Shown piece after piece: positions 49,828-59,734 of a DNA stretch of 64,000 nucleotides. Under the pieces are notes generated by a model. That model worked only from the letters and a program-made list of their open reading frames with translations. It was not told where the DNA came from and ran no database searches. How positions within the stretch are numbered: the first letter of the stretch is position 1; each line of letters begins with the position of its first letter. Position numbers and translations under genes: made by a program. Origin of the DNA: Candidatus Scalindua sediminis (lineage in GTDB: Bacteria; Planctomycetota; Brocadiia; Brocadiales; Scalinduaceae); contig VSDH01000008.1 of the NCBI GenBank assembly GCA_008636105.1, positions 1-64,000 on the forward strand, given 5' to 3'.

Positions 49828-51051
49828 ATGATTAATATAGCAATCCTTCATTATTCCTGTCCGCCAGTTGTTGGGGGTGTCGAAGAAATTGTCCGACAAC
49901 AGGCATCTCTTTTACATAGATACTATCACCCGATCAAAATTATCGCTGGTGACGGATCGCAATTTACCGAAGATTTTGTCATAGAAATAAATCCTCTACT
50001 TTCCTCCCGTCATCCTGAAATTTCAAAATTGCAACAAGATCCCGTCAAAAACCATAGACGGATTCAGGGAATGGCTGATACGGTCTTTGAATATTTGAAT
50101 GACAGTCTTCAAGGTTTTAAGATCTTAATTGCGCATAATGTTCTTTCGATGCATTACAATTTACCTTTAACATTAGCATTGCATAAGTTGGCAGATACTA
50201 AAACCATTAAGGTAGTAAATTGGAATCATGATTCGCCATATTTTTATAAGAATTATTCAAAGGAATTAGAAAGAAAGCCCTGGTTGATTCTTAAAAAGCA
50301 CAATCCAAATATTTCTTATATAACTATCTCACCAAGCCGGGCAAAAGAATTTCAAGCGTTGTACGAAACAAAAAAGAAAATATCTGTTATCCCAAATGGA
50401 ATAGATCCGATTCAGGTTTTTCGTTTGGGCAAAACTACCATGCGTTTAATAAAGGAAAACAACTTATTTACTACAGATTTATTAATGATACAACCTGCGA
50501 GACTGCATCCCAGGAAAAATATAGAACTTTCTATTGAAGTCTTAAGAGCCTTTCATGATAAAGGCATTAAGGCTAAATTTCTTTTATCCGGAGCTTATGA
50601 CCCACATGAAAGAAAAACATTACATTATTATAACAAGCTGAAAGATTTGGCAGAATCCCTACAAGTACAAAAACACATCATCATACTTTCTGACTATGTT
50701 TTTGAAAGTGGCGAGAAAATGTCGGCACACTGGGAAACGATTCGTGATCTTTACCAGATATCAGATTTACTTTTTCTGCCGAGTAAACGAGAGGGATTTG
50801 GAATTCCATTATTAGAAGCCGGAATGATGAAATTACCGATTGTCTGTTCCGATATAGACACGTTTAAACTTATTGCCGGAGAAAATGTGCTCTATTTTCC
50901 ATTAAAAGATCGTCCAAAAGAGATAGCTGAGAATGTTTTAGAATTTTTAGGACAATTACAAACACATCGTATGTACCGAAGAGTGTTTCGTGATTATATA
51001 TGGGATAATATATATAATAATTTATTAAGGCCTTTCTTAGAAAAAGTGTAA
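49828..51051 (+). CDS. family 4 glycosyltransferase
   Basis: A 407-residue GT-B enzyme from ATG 49828 (MINIAILHYSCPPVVGGVEEI), with the glycine-rich VVGGVEEIV acceptor loop. Donor-site elements are MIQPARLHPRKNIELSIEVL and PSKREGFGIPLLEAGMMKLPIV, which contains the E-x7-E motif. VNWNHDSPYFYK resembles the HD pair in GT4 enzymes. It follows the other GT4 gene after the palindrome, so both probably act on the same glycan. A TTG two codons earlier is an unlikely start. Confidence 0.92.
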   Translation: MINIAILHYSCPPVVGGVEEIVRQQASLLHRYYHPIKIIAGDGSQFTEDFVIEINPLLSSRHPEISKLQQDPVKNHRRIQGMADTVFEYLNDSLQGFKILIAHNVLSMHYNLPLTLALHKLADTKTIKVVNWNHDSPYFYKNYSKELERKPWLILKKHNPNISYITISPSRAKEFQALYETKKKISVIPNGIDPIQVFRLGKTTMRLIKENNLFTTDLLMIQPARLHPRKNIELSIEVLRAFHDKGIKAKFLLSGAYDPHERKTLHYYNKLKDLAESLQVQKHIIILSDYVFESGEKMSAHWETIRDLYQISDLLFLPSKREGFGIPLLEAGMMKLPIVCSDIDTFKLIAGENVLYFPLKDRPKEIAENVLEFLGQLQTHRMYRRVFRDYIWDNIYNNLLRPFLEKV

Positions 51052-51340
51052 ATACTCAGGTATCCGCTTGTATTTAAAAAGCAATGGAGTATCTTGTTGA
51101 GATAAAGCCAATAAATAGAAAATCAAATTTGCCCGACCATATTACACAAAGGAGAAATTATTGTAGGCATTTCTTTCAAGTAGATAAATATTGATTAAGT
51201 TATCTTTCCCCAGAGTGATGAACACAGCAATAAATATCATCTGGTGTTATTCGTTTATTGCTTGATGAGTTAATCATGCACATTCCATTGATATCCAGCA
51301 AAAATAAGGTTTACTGGCCAACGTATTTAGCATAGCCCAT

Positions 51341-54007
51341 ATGCGAAATCTTACCATCAAGATTACGGTTATATTCTTCGCTTTTTTCATCTCAATTATA
51401 ACTGTCATATCGGCCTTTGTCTTATTACTAAACAACGGTAAATTAACATCTTTTATTGAACAAAAGATTAATAAGAAAACAAACTTGAATATCAAGATTG
51501 GTGATATTCACTTAGATATCCTTTCCAGTCTTAGGTTAAAGCAGATTAGTCTACGGGATTCAAAAAATCAAAAAGGGTTTATATTCAGATGTAACACCTT
51601 TGTTATTCATTACAAACTCTTTGAGCTCCTTAAAGGACATATAAAAAACATTGCTCTTTCAGGCGCCCAAATCACCCTGTATACGGAAGGAACGAAATTA
51701 ACCAGTTCCCTTGCTTTGACTGATGCCGAAAGCCCTACCATTAGTATCAAGGATTTGTTTCCAAAAAAAATTCATGTCAAAAACGTCTCTGTCAGAAATG
51801 CTGCAGTACAATTTAAAATGGAAAACCGTATATTGTTATTCTCTGAAGTTAACATGCAAATCAATGATGTTCAATTTGCAAGGCAGTCTGACGTTTCAAT
51901 AAATTTAAATGTTTCTATTTCAAACCATACAAAGACGACACCTCCAAGTATGCTTGGAGAAGTCGTCCTAAAAGGGAAGTACAATCCATCTGGCGATGAA
52001 CTGCTCCTTTACGACACTTCACACCTTTCTATAAATAATAACGGATCGTTTAATGTTGCAGGAAAGGTAGCTTCAATTACCACAGAGCCGGTAATAAATT
52101 GCATTATAAATTCAAGAAACATAGTTCTTGGCAATATCCCCCTTCTGCTGGAAAAATTGGACATAAAAGGGTTGCCATCTCTAACATTAGAAGGAGAATG
52201 TGATATTGCTATTTCTATTCAAGGAAATTCCCAAAAACTAAAATTGAAGTCAAACAATTTAATAAATAATATGAGTTTTACAACAGGGAAAACAGTCTTT
52301 AAGGCAAAGGCGTTAGAGCTTCCTATCGAAGCAATCTTTTCTCTCTCAGATACTGAAATGAAAATAAGCGCTAACGGGGAATGTATTGTGCGTCAGGGTC
52401 ATCTCTTGATAGATGACAAGGAGATAACTGCCCTGAACTTCCCAATAACCTTTACCATGGATTATCCCAATCAAATAACGTTGTCTTCTAATGTTATTAA
52501 GGGTAAATTGCCTTTAGGTAATACCTACTTCCCTATCGAAGATCTCATTTCAAATATCAAGATAGACATCAACCTGAAATGTCCAGACACCATGCAGTTT
52601 TATACATCTGTCAATACAACGTTTTCAGATACTGCACTTCTTACCGTAGTCTTTAATAGGAATAAAAAGACCATCGGAGGCACCACTCTTAAAATTCAAA
52701 ATATGGACTGCAAAGCTCTCTCAGAAACCTTTAAATCTCTTATCCCCGAACATTATAAAGATTGGTCCTTTAATGGTAGTATTTCCATGGACACAACTCT
52801 AGATTGCCTCGATAAAGACAAAACCCAGGAAATGATGACCATTACCAACGTTTCCTTTTCGGAACTCAAATTTGCATCACCCGACAATTATTATTTTGCT
52901 GAAAAAGTAAATGGTAACCTTAAAATAAACGCAAATATCAACCACGGTTTCAATCGATTCTCCTTTCACACTGATTGCTCACTCGAACCCTTCCTTATAT
53001 GGCTTGAACCTTTTACTACTGATATGAAAAATAGGAAAACACGCCTTTCCTTCAACGGTTATTATGATACACAAAAAAGGCTTTTATCTGAAATTGAAGG
53101 AACTTTATCCTGGGAAAATTTAGGGACAATCACAGTAGATGGAAATGTGTTAAACTTAAACGATGCGCCATTCCTTGATCTGAATATAGAAATGAAAGGC
53201 TTGTCCAATGAGGGTTTCTTTGAAACCTTCGTAAAAGACACAATACAAGATTCCCATCCCGCATTGTTCAATGCCCGCATAGACGGAGAATTAAACGCGC
53301 AGTTCCATGTTACGGGCTTTAAAGATGCTATGGACGTTGATGGGTATATCAACATGAAAGAATTAAGCCTTGAATACAAGGATGTTTCTATTGAAGATCT
53401 CAATGTTGACCTTCCAATCTCCATGAAGTATCCGCAGACAAAAACATCGATACGGAAACATGATATTCCCAATTCACAATATGGAACCGTTCAAATCAAA
53501 AGACTTTCATACGGCCCTCTTGAAATCAAAGATATCCAAACCAATCCTACAATCATTTCTAATAATCTTTTCGTAAAAGACCCTCTAAAAATCCCCATCT
53601 TTAACGGGACAATAGACATAGAAGATGTATTTGTGGAAAACATCACAAACCCTGATAGAAAAATCAATTTCACGTTTCAGCTCAACGATATCGACCTCGA
53701 AAAGGTTACGACTGCTTACGAGTTGACACCCTTTGAGGGTACCTTGAGTAGTTCTATTATCTCTTTTCAGCAAAAAGAGCATAAGCTTTTATCAGAAGGT
53801 AAAATGAGAATTGGGGTATTCGGAGGAGAGATTACCATAAGCGATTTAGCATTAACCAATTTTCTAGAACCCCTGATGGGGGTTGGATTTTCTGCGGAAA
53901 TCAATCATCTGGATTTAGGGCAAATGTCAAATACGTTTCGTGAATGGGGAAGCATAACGGGTATCATAAATGGCTCTATAAAGGATTTCGTGTTAGTTGC
54001 CGGATAA
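51341..54007 (+). CDS. YdbH-like intermembrane transport protein (AsmA/TamB-type), ended early by an in-frame TAA
   Basis: An 888-residue frame, an N-terminal membrane anchor (ITVIFFAFFISIITVISAFVLL) followed by a long repetitive beta-strand protein. AsmA-like clan features are LNIKIGDIHLDIL near the N-terminus and GFSAEINHLDLGQMSNTFREWGSITGIINGSI at the end (parts: LDLGQMSNTF; GSITGIINGSIKDF). The YdbH group forms a beta-taco bridge moving phospholipids between inner and outer membranes. The reading frame stops at TAA 54005-54007 within the conserved ending and then continues in frame for 120 codons, so one nonsense change probably truncates it. The DUF1318 gene YdbL follows, as in proteobacteria. 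Confidence 0.8.
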   Translation: MRNLTIKITVIFFAFFISIITVISAFVLLLNNGKLTSFIEQKINKKTNLNIKIGDIHLDILSSLRLKQISLRDSKNQKGFIFRCNTFVIHYKLFELLKGHIKNIALSGAQITLYTEGTKLTSSLALTDAESPTISIKDLFPKKIHVKNVSVRNAAVQFKMENRILLFSEVNMQINDVQFARQSDVSINLNVSISNHTKTTPPSMLGEVVLKGKYNPSGDELLLYDTSHLSINNNGSFNVAGKVASITTEPVINCIINSRNIVLGNIPLLLEKLDIKGLPSLTLEGECDIAISIQGNSQKLKLKSNNLINNMSFTTGKTVFKAKALELPIEAIFSLSDTEMKISANGECIVRQGHLLIDDKEITALNFPITFTMDYPNQITLSSNVIKGKLPLGNTYFPIEDLISNIKIDINLKCPDTMQFYTSVNTTFSDTALLTVVFNRNKKTIGGTTLKIQNMDCKALSETFKSLIPEHYKDWSFNGSISMDTTLDCLDKDKTQEMMTITNVSFSELKFASPDNYYFAEKVNGNLKINANINHGFNRFSFHTDCSLEPFLIWLEPFTTDMKNRKTRLSFNGYYDTQKRLLSEIEGTLSWENLGTITVDGNVLNLNDAPFLDLNIEMKGLSNEGFFETFVKDTIQDSHPALFNARIDGELNAQFHVTGFKDAMDVDGYINMKELSLEYKDVSIEDLNVDLPISMKYPQTKTSIRKHDIPNSQYGTVQIKRLSYGPLEIKDIQTNPTIISNNLFVKDPLKIPIFNGTIDIEDVFVENITNPDRKINFTFQLNDIDLEKVTTAYELTPFEGTLSSSIISFQQKEHKLLSEGKMRIGVFGGEITISDLALTNFLEPLMGVGFSAEINHLDLGQMSNTFREWGSITGIINGSIKDFVLVAG

Positions 54008-54367
54008 CCTTCCAGTTTCGACATTGAATTGACGACCGAAAAGCATTCGAAAGTCAAACAAATCGTCAGTACAAAATTCCTAAAAAGCTTTGTTCCCGGC
54101 GTTGGAAAAGTACTGGACAAATTAGGTTTTACGAATTATAAGTACGCTGTAATGGGGCTGCATGCTATGCTGGAAAACGATTATATCACATTGCAAGGCG
54201 CCGTCAGAGAAGGAGGGAAGGAACTTTTTATGAAAGGAGAGGGACTTAAAAGACTTGAAATTGTTTTTCAAGACGTAGATAGAAAAATCAAATTCAAAAC
54301 ATTTCTGAATTCATTTAAAGGAATGCTAAACTCAGATTTTGAGGATACTAAAGTACAGTTTCAATAA
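54008..54367 (+). pseudogene. C-terminal part of the YdbH-like gene after the in-frame stop
   Basis: After TAA 54005-54007 the same frame reads PSSFDIELTTEKHSKVKQIV to FEDTKVQFQ and a natural stop at 54367. It is the expected ending of this family (a 'PSSFDIE' strand after the GxIxGxI region). A single base change (C to T in CAA) would account for the stop. A restart at TTG 54029 is possible but has no binding site. Confidence 0.75.
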
Positions 54368-54400
54368 CAAACATTCTAATCTTTTAGGAAGGAAACATTA

Positions 54401-55003
54401 ATGAAAAAACAAATTGTAAGATATCTTGGACTTCACCTGTTGATATTTGCTGCCATAAATTGTGCGGTGATTACGGTCAACGTCTACTTTCCAACCGAAG
54501 CCATTGAAGAGGCTGCAGAAAAAATCATTAACGAAATTGAAGGTGAAGAGGAATCGCAAGTAATACCCGACGAAAGTAGTTCACAAAGTCACTTTTGGAG
54601 CAATGTTCCATTTTATGTTTTAGGCAATTCAACAGTTTATGCACAAGAAATCGACCTGAACCTGACAACCCCGGCCATTCGTAAAGTGATTGCTACCATG
54701 AAGACTCGGAATTCTAAGGTCATGCATTTTAAGGATAAAGGTCTTATAGGAGAAACTTATGATGGTATGCTTGCCATTCGAGACATGAGTGATCTCAGCG
54801 GAGAAGATATCAGAACTATAAAACGGTTGTTAAGAGCAGAAAACAACGACCGTAAAACACTATACAAGGAACTTGCAGTGGCAAACAAAATTTCATTATC
54901 AGAAATCAGCAGGATAAAAACCGTCTTCGCAAAGACCCGTCGAACAAAAGGCAAGCCAGGCCACTGGTTTCAAGATGAAAAAGGAAAATGGACGCAGAAA
55001 TAA
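54401..55003 (+). CDS. YdbL-like DUF1318 lipoprotein
   Basis: A 200-residue secreted protein. The N-terminus MKKQIVRYLGLHLLIFAAIN followed by CAVITVNVYFPTEAIEEAA resembles a lipobox with Cys22 and the start of YnbE-like lipoproteins. Residues 75-180 form the DUF1318 domain (YAQEIDLNLTTPAIRKVIATM, then IGETYDGMLAIRD and SLSEISRIKTVFAKTRR). The C-terminus KPGHWFQDEKGKWTQK matches YdbL proteins. In E. coli YdbL assists the YdbH-YnbE lipid bridge. A GGAAGGAAAC site precedes ATG 54401; it follows the YdbH-like gene by 33 bp. The YnbE-like N-terminus and YdbL domain appear joined. Confidence 0.85.
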   Translation: MKKQIVRYLGLHLLIFAAINCAVITVNVYFPTEAIEEAAEKIINEIEGEEESQVIPDESSSQSHFWSNVPFYVLGNSTVYAQEIDLNLTTPAIRKVIATMKTRNSKVMHFKDKGLIGETYDGMLAIRDMSDLSGEDIRTIKRLLRAENNDRKTLYKELAVANKISLSEISRIKTVFAKTRRTKGKPGHWFQDEKGKWTQK

Positions 55004-55137
55004 AATAGAATAAAAAAGTTGCCAAATATTCCAGTGTAAAAATCTCGATACATGTATTCTGATATTGTGGGTACTTATCTTACGGATAATATTAAAGTAT
55101 TTAATTGTATTAGTTTGTTCTCTAAACAAGATTTGTG

Positions 55138-56535
55138 TCAGATATGAATTGCCTTGCCTTCGATTGCATGGAAGGCTTCGGCGAATACTTCTGAGAGTGT
55201 TGGATGGGGAAAGATGGTATTGCTGATTTCTAAACTTGTCGCTTCCATATTTATAGCAAGGGACATGCCTCCTATCAATTCTCCTACTTCATAGCCTATC
55301 AGGTGTACGCCCAGGATTTCTCCCGTGATTGAGTCGGTTATAACCTTTATGAACCCATCCTCTCCTTCTCCCATTATCTGTGCCTTGCCGCTAGCCATGA
55401 ATGGGAACTTTCCTATTTTTACCTTATAACCTTCTCTTTCGGCTTCTTCCTGACTCATACCGACACCGGCAACCTGAGGATTGGAGTAGGTTACACTTGG
55501 AATCGAATTTTTATTTATGGGAGAGGTTTCCTTACCGGCAATATTATTTACGACGCGTAAACCCTGTGCGGATGCCAGATGTGCTAGTAAGGGTGGGCCA
55601 CTAACGTCTCCTATTGCGAATATGCCGGATCGGCTTGTTTCCATATTTTCATTTACACTTATGAACTTTCCATTAAATTCCAGGTTAAGTTCTTCCAAAC
55701 CCAGATCTTTCGTTTCAGGTCTTCTTCCTAATGCCAGCAGGACTTTTTCATTCTGAAGCAGCTCTGTCCCGCCGTCCTTTTTCTTAACCGTTGTCTCAAC
55801 TGCATTATCTTTTATTTCAATCCTGTCAAGGGTAGTTCCGGTAAGGAATTTAATACCCTTCTTTGTGAGGGTTTTTCTCAAAGCGCTTCCAATGTCTTTG
55901 TCATCTGTCGGAAGGATTTCTTCCATCATCTCAATCACAGTTACTTTACTTCCAAGTGCATTGTAGACATAGGCAAACTCAATTCCTATCGAACCTCCCC
56001 CAATAATCAAAAGTGAGGATGGTATTTCCTCTAATTCTAAAATTTCGTCACTCGTTAATACGTTCTTTTTATCAAAAGGTATCCCATCAAAAACTACCGG
56101 AGAAGAACCAGTTGCAATAATGATATTCTTAGTAGATAGCTCTTCTTGATCTTTGCCATTTTTCTTAACCAGAACCTTTTGTGGAGAAACTATCCGGCCT
56201 GTACCCCTTAATACGTCAACATTATTTTTCTTGAGTAAAAGCTCGACACCTCCATGCAGCCTTTTTACAATAGTTTCCTTTCGCCTGTGGAATTCACTGA
56301 AATTTACACTAACATCTTCTATGATTACTCCGTACTCTTTGCTCCTCTTACACAGTTCGTATAGATGAGCCGATTGGATCAGGACCTTTGTAGGTATACA
56401 ACCCTTGTGAAGGCATGCTCCACCAACCTTATCCCTTTCTACAAGACCCACATTCAGGCCCAGTTGTGCCCCCTTAATAGCGGCTACATAGCCACCGGGA
56501 CCACCACCAATAATCAATAAATCATAAGTTTTCAT
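55138..56535 (-). CDS. lpdA: dihydrolipoyl dehydrogenase
   Basis: A 465-residue flavoprotein disulfide reductase. The FAD site is GGGPGGYVAAIKGAQLG, the redox disulfide GGACLHKGCIPTK (Cys pair), the NAD site GGGSIGIEFAYVY and the second FAD site GIFAIGDV. The C-terminal interface motif FPHPTLSEVFAEA contains the active-site His-Glu region. It re-oxidises lipoamide in the pyruvate or 2-oxoglutarate dehydrogenase complex or the glycine cleavage system. No lipoyl-enzyme gene is nearby, so the complex is unknown. ATG 56535 is chosen from the family N-terminus (MKTYDLLIIGGGPGG). Confidence 0.95.
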   Translation of the reverse strand: MKTYDLLIIGGGPGGYVAAIKGAQLGLNVGLVERDKVGGACLHKGCIPTKVLIQSAHLYELCKRSKEYGVIIEDVSVNFSEFHRRKETIVKRLHGGVELLLKKNNVDVLRGTGRIVSPQKVLVKKNGKDQEELSTKNIIIATGSSPVVFDGIPFDKKNVLTSDEILELEEIPSSLLIIGGGSIGIEFAYVYNALGSKVTVIEMMEEILPTDDKDIGSALRKTLTKKGIKFLTGTTLDRIEIKDNAVETTVKKKDGGTELLQNEKVLLALGRRPETKDLGLEELNLEFNGKFISVNENMETSRSGIFAIGDVSGPPLLAHLASAQGLRVVNNIAGKETSPINKNSIPSVTYSNPQVAGVGMSQEEAEREGYKVKIGKFPFMASGKAQIMGEGEDGFIKVITDSITGEILGVHLIGYEVGELIGGMSLAINMEATSLEISNTIFPHPTLSEVFAEAFHAIEGKAIHI

Positions 56536-56559
56536 GATATAACATTTGACAATAAAATC

Positions 56560-56876
56560 CCCCTACTCCCCCCCGCTTCTTGCCCCTGCGCTTTCTTGCC
56601 GAAAGTAGGCTCTGTAAGAGCGAAAGCAAGATGCTGGGGCAGCGGGGCTGAGCTCTTCGCTTTCTGTCATGCTGAATTTATTTCAGCATCTCTTTCAGGA
56701 TCTCCGATTTCAGAATCTATATATCAATGTGCTAAGAGACCCTGAATCCCGACTGAGTCGGATCTCGTAGTTGCTTCAAGGGGCGCCACAGGCGACAAGT
56801 TCAGAATGACAAAATAGGCATTTCCTTTATTATGACACAGTCTTTTAACAAAGGGGGATTTGCTATCTTATTGGAA
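56560..56876. repeat. composite repeat region between lpdA and the formate dehydrogenase gene
   Basis: It begins with the AATCCCCCTACTCCCCCC half of the palindrome seen at 49764. It holds a CTTCTTGCCCCTGCGCTTTCTTGCC..GAAAGCAAGATGCTGGGG palindrome, GTCATGCTGAATTTATTTCAGCATC and TTCAGAATGACAAAATAGGC (shared with 6270-6290), TATGACACAGTC (family-1 end), and closes with AACAAAGGGGGATTTG, the other half of the 49764 palindrome. It looks like several elements nested within one. No gene. Confidence 0.8.
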
Positions 56877-56914
56877 TTTATTTTTCTCAAGATATTGCGC
56901 ATTACATATATGTA

Positions 56915-59623
56915 CTATTGAAGTTTTTCTACTCTGGCAGCACAGATTTTATACTCAGGCATAAGACTCGAATTGCCTTTTGAATGCGTAGCGTTACAAG
57001 AACCTATTGTCAGTAAATTTGCTTGTGCGCTTACAAAATGAAATGGGATCCAGATTTGTTTTGGCATTACCCTGTTTGTAATGTTAGCAGAAAGAGTTAT
57101 CTGGCCTCGTCTTGTAGTTATCCTTACCATTTCTTCGTCTTTTATCCCGACATCATCGGCATCTTCCTGTGAAATCTCGACAAACGAGTAAGGTTGCTTT
57201 TGTACGCTGCCCTTTGTCCTGTGCGTCATAGTACCACTGTTAAAGTGGTAAAGGGTACGTCCGGTACTAAGAATAAACGGATAGTTCTTATCAGTTTTTT
57301 CGTGAGATGATTTGACTTCAGTTGCAGAGAACCTTGCCTTTCCATTACCAAATTCTTCCTCGTATAGAAATTTTGTGCCAGGATGATTAGTATCAGGGCA
57401 AGGCCATTGTATTCCAACATTTTCAATTCTTTTATAATTAATCCCGGCAAAGTTCTGCGAGACCGTTCTTATTTCCTCCCAAATGGTCTCTGGAGAATTA
57501 TAATCCATAGGATAATCCATACAAGTTGCAAGCTCGGAAATTATCTTCCAATCCGCCTTTGCTTCACCCGGTGGTGAAACAGTCTTTCTCACCCTTTGTA
57601 CACGTCTTTCAATATTTGTGAATGTGCCGTCCTTTTCCGCAAAGCAAGCTGCCGGTAATATAACATCTGCATATTGAGCAGTGTTTGACATAAATATATC
57701 CTGTACTATCAATAGCTCTAGATTTTCTAATGCCTTCTTTACCCTTGTTGTATCAGGTTCACTCATCAAGACGTCTGCGCCCATAACATACATCGCCTTG
57801 ACCTTTCCTTTATATGCATTATTGAACATCTCCCTGATCTGCAGGCCTTTATTCTTGGGTAAAGAAACTTTATATATCTCTTCAAATTTCTTACGAACCG
57901 CACGATCAGAAACTGGCTGATAATCTGAGTAAAAGCCAGGAACGGCTCCCATGCTAAAGGCTCCCTGTCCGTTATTCTGGCCTAGAAGTGGATTTATCCC
58001 TGCACCCTCTTTACCGATATTACCCGTCAACAAGGCAAGATTCACAAGGCTATTTACATTGTCAATGCCGAAACTGTGTTGAGTTATTCCATTTCCATAT
58101 AATATTGTTGCCCTTTTTGCATTGGCGAAGATCCTGGCTGCATCCTTAATCGTTTCCTCCGGGATGCCGCATAATCCTTCAGCCTCCTTAGGTTCATCCT
58201 TTGCAACTGCCTTCTCTAGCTCTTTAAAACCTTCAGTCTTTCCTTCTATAAATTTTTCATCATAAAGTTTTTCTTTAATAATTACATTCATCAAGGCATT
58301 AATAAGGTAGGCGTCCGTTCCGGGCTGAAGATTTAAGTAAGTCTTTGCAATCTTTGATAACCAGATCCTACGCGTATCCGCCACTATCAGTGTACTACCG
58401 TTTCTCACTGCTTTTTTCACTTCAAGTCCTATTATGGGGTGCGCTTCTGTAATATTAGCCCCGATGACAAATATAACGTCTGACTTTGAAATCTCCTCAA
58501 TTGAATTTGTTGTAGTGCCAAACCCGAGAGAATTTCTAAGGCCCGTTAAAGTTGGTGCATGACATTCTGTTTCCGATTGATCAATATTGTTTGTCCCAAT
58601 GACTGCCCTTGCAAACTTTTGCATTAGATAATTTTCTTCATTTGTACATCTTCCTGAACTTATAAATGATATAGAGTCACTACCATATTTTGATTTTATA
58701 TCCTTTAGTTTTTTAGAAATAAAATCATAGGCATCTTCCCAGCTAGCCTTTTCAAGATTTCCATTCACCCTGATCATAGGGGTGTCAAGTCTGTCGGGAT
58801 GGTTAACAAAATCATAAGCAAATCTACCCTTCATGCACAGATTACCATTATTTGGCACAGCCCCTACCTCAGAGGTTATCTTGATTATCCCATTATGATT
58901 GGTATGAATATCAATCTGGCACCCGATACTGCAATAGCCACATGTTGATCTTACCTTCTTTACCTGGAAGGAGCGGCCTTTACCCATTGCCTTTTTCTCG
59001 AATAGAGCGGCGGTTGGACATGTAGATACACATTGACCGCAGAGAACACATGAACCATCCAGCAAAGACTCTCCAAAAGGTGTGGCAACCCACATCTTAA
59101 AACCCCTGCCGCCAAATTCTATTGCATAATCTTGCTGGACTTCACCACATATCCTTACGCAGCGTCCGCATCTTATACACTTGCCTGTTTCTCTGTAAAT
59201 AAGCTCATTCCTATCCGGGATGACGCCACCTATTTTCTCTCCACTTCTATAATCAATACCCTTTATGTCCATTGTATAGGCAAGGTCCTGAAGTTCACAA
59301 CAACCTGTAGCCTCACAGGTCATACAGTCAAGAGGATGATCTGATAAGATATATTCAAGTACACCCTTCCTCGTCCTGATAACTTTCTCAGATTCTGTAT
59401 TTACAACCATGCCTTCACCCACCATGGCTGTGCATGAGGTTACTAATTGCCTTGCGCCTTCAACTTCAACCAGGCATATTCTGCATCCACCATATGGATC
59501 AAGACGTTTATCGTAGCAAAGGGTTGGTATCGAGATGTTATTTTCCCTTGCCACTTCAAGTACAGTCTTCCCCTGCTCCGTTTCATAAGTTTTTCCGTTT
59601 ATGGTTAATTTAACCTTTTCCAT
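56915..59623 (-). CDS. formate dehydrogenase alpha subunit, Cys type, with NuoG-like N-terminus
   Basis: A 902-residue molybdo-/tungsto-enzyme. N-terminal [2Fe-2S] ferredoxin with Cys36, 47, 50 and 64. Then a His/Cys [4Fe-4S] (HPLDCMTCEATGCC), two ferredoxin clusters (CIRCGRCVRIC; CVLCGQCVSTCP), and the catalytic part with its own [4Fe-4S] (CGYCSIGCQ). The metal-ligand region SETECHAPTLTGL has Cys354 in place of selenocysteine. The C-terminal bis-MGD domain is present. It oxidises formate (or reduces CO2) with electrons passed along the FeS chain to NAD or ferredoxin. No beta/gamma subunits or maturation genes are adjacent. In anammox organisms formate oxidation and Wood-Ljungdahl CO2 fixation both use such enzymes. 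Confidence 0.93.
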   Translation of the reverse strand: MEKVKLTINGKTYETEQGKTVLEVARENNISIPTLCYDKRLDPYGGCRICLVEVEGARQLVTSCTAMVGEGMVVNTESEKVIRTRKGVLEYILSDHPLDCMTCEATGCCELQDLAYTMDIKGIDYRSGEKIGGVIPDRNELIYRETGKCIRCGRCVRICGEVQQDYAIEFGGRGFKMWVATPFGESLLDGSCVLCGQCVSTCPTAALFEKKAMGKGRSFQVKKVRSTCGYCSIGCQIDIHTNHNGIIKITSEVGAVPNNGNLCMKGRFAYDFVNHPDRLDTPMIRVNGNLEKASWEDAYDFISKKLKDIKSKYGSDSISFISSGRCTNEENYLMQKFARAVIGTNNIDQSETECHAPTLTGLRNSLGFGTTTNSIEEISKSDVIFVIGANITEAHPIIGLEVKKAVRNGSTLIVADTRRIWLSKIAKTYLNLQPGTDAYLINALMNVIIKEKLYDEKFIEGKTEGFKELEKAVAKDEPKEAEGLCGIPEETIKDAARIFANAKRATILYGNGITQHSFGIDNVNSLVNLALLTGNIGKEGAGINPLLGQNNGQGAFSMGAVPGFYSDYQPVSDRAVRKKFEEIYKVSLPKNKGLQIREMFNNAYKGKVKAMYVMGADVLMSEPDTTRVKKALENLELLIVQDIFMSNTAQYADVILPAACFAEKDGTFTNIERRVQRVRKTVSPPGEAKADWKIISELATCMDYPMDYNSPETIWEEIRTVSQNFAGINYKRIENVGIQWPCPDTNHPGTKFLYEEEFGNGKARFSATEVKSSHEKTDKNYPFILSTGRTLYHFNSGTMTHRTKGSVQKQPYSFVEISQEDADDVGIKDEEMVRITTRRGQITLSANITNRVMPKQIWIPFHFVSAQANLLTIGSCNATHSKGNSSLMPEYKICAARVEKLQ

Positions 59624-59734
59624 TTTAATGAATTATCTTTCCTGTTTATCCATCTTAAAAAATTAAATAAAAAGTGAATCTTCAATTTTACAAAAACGAA
59701 AAAACAATGCAAACAAAACCTTTAAAATATTTCT

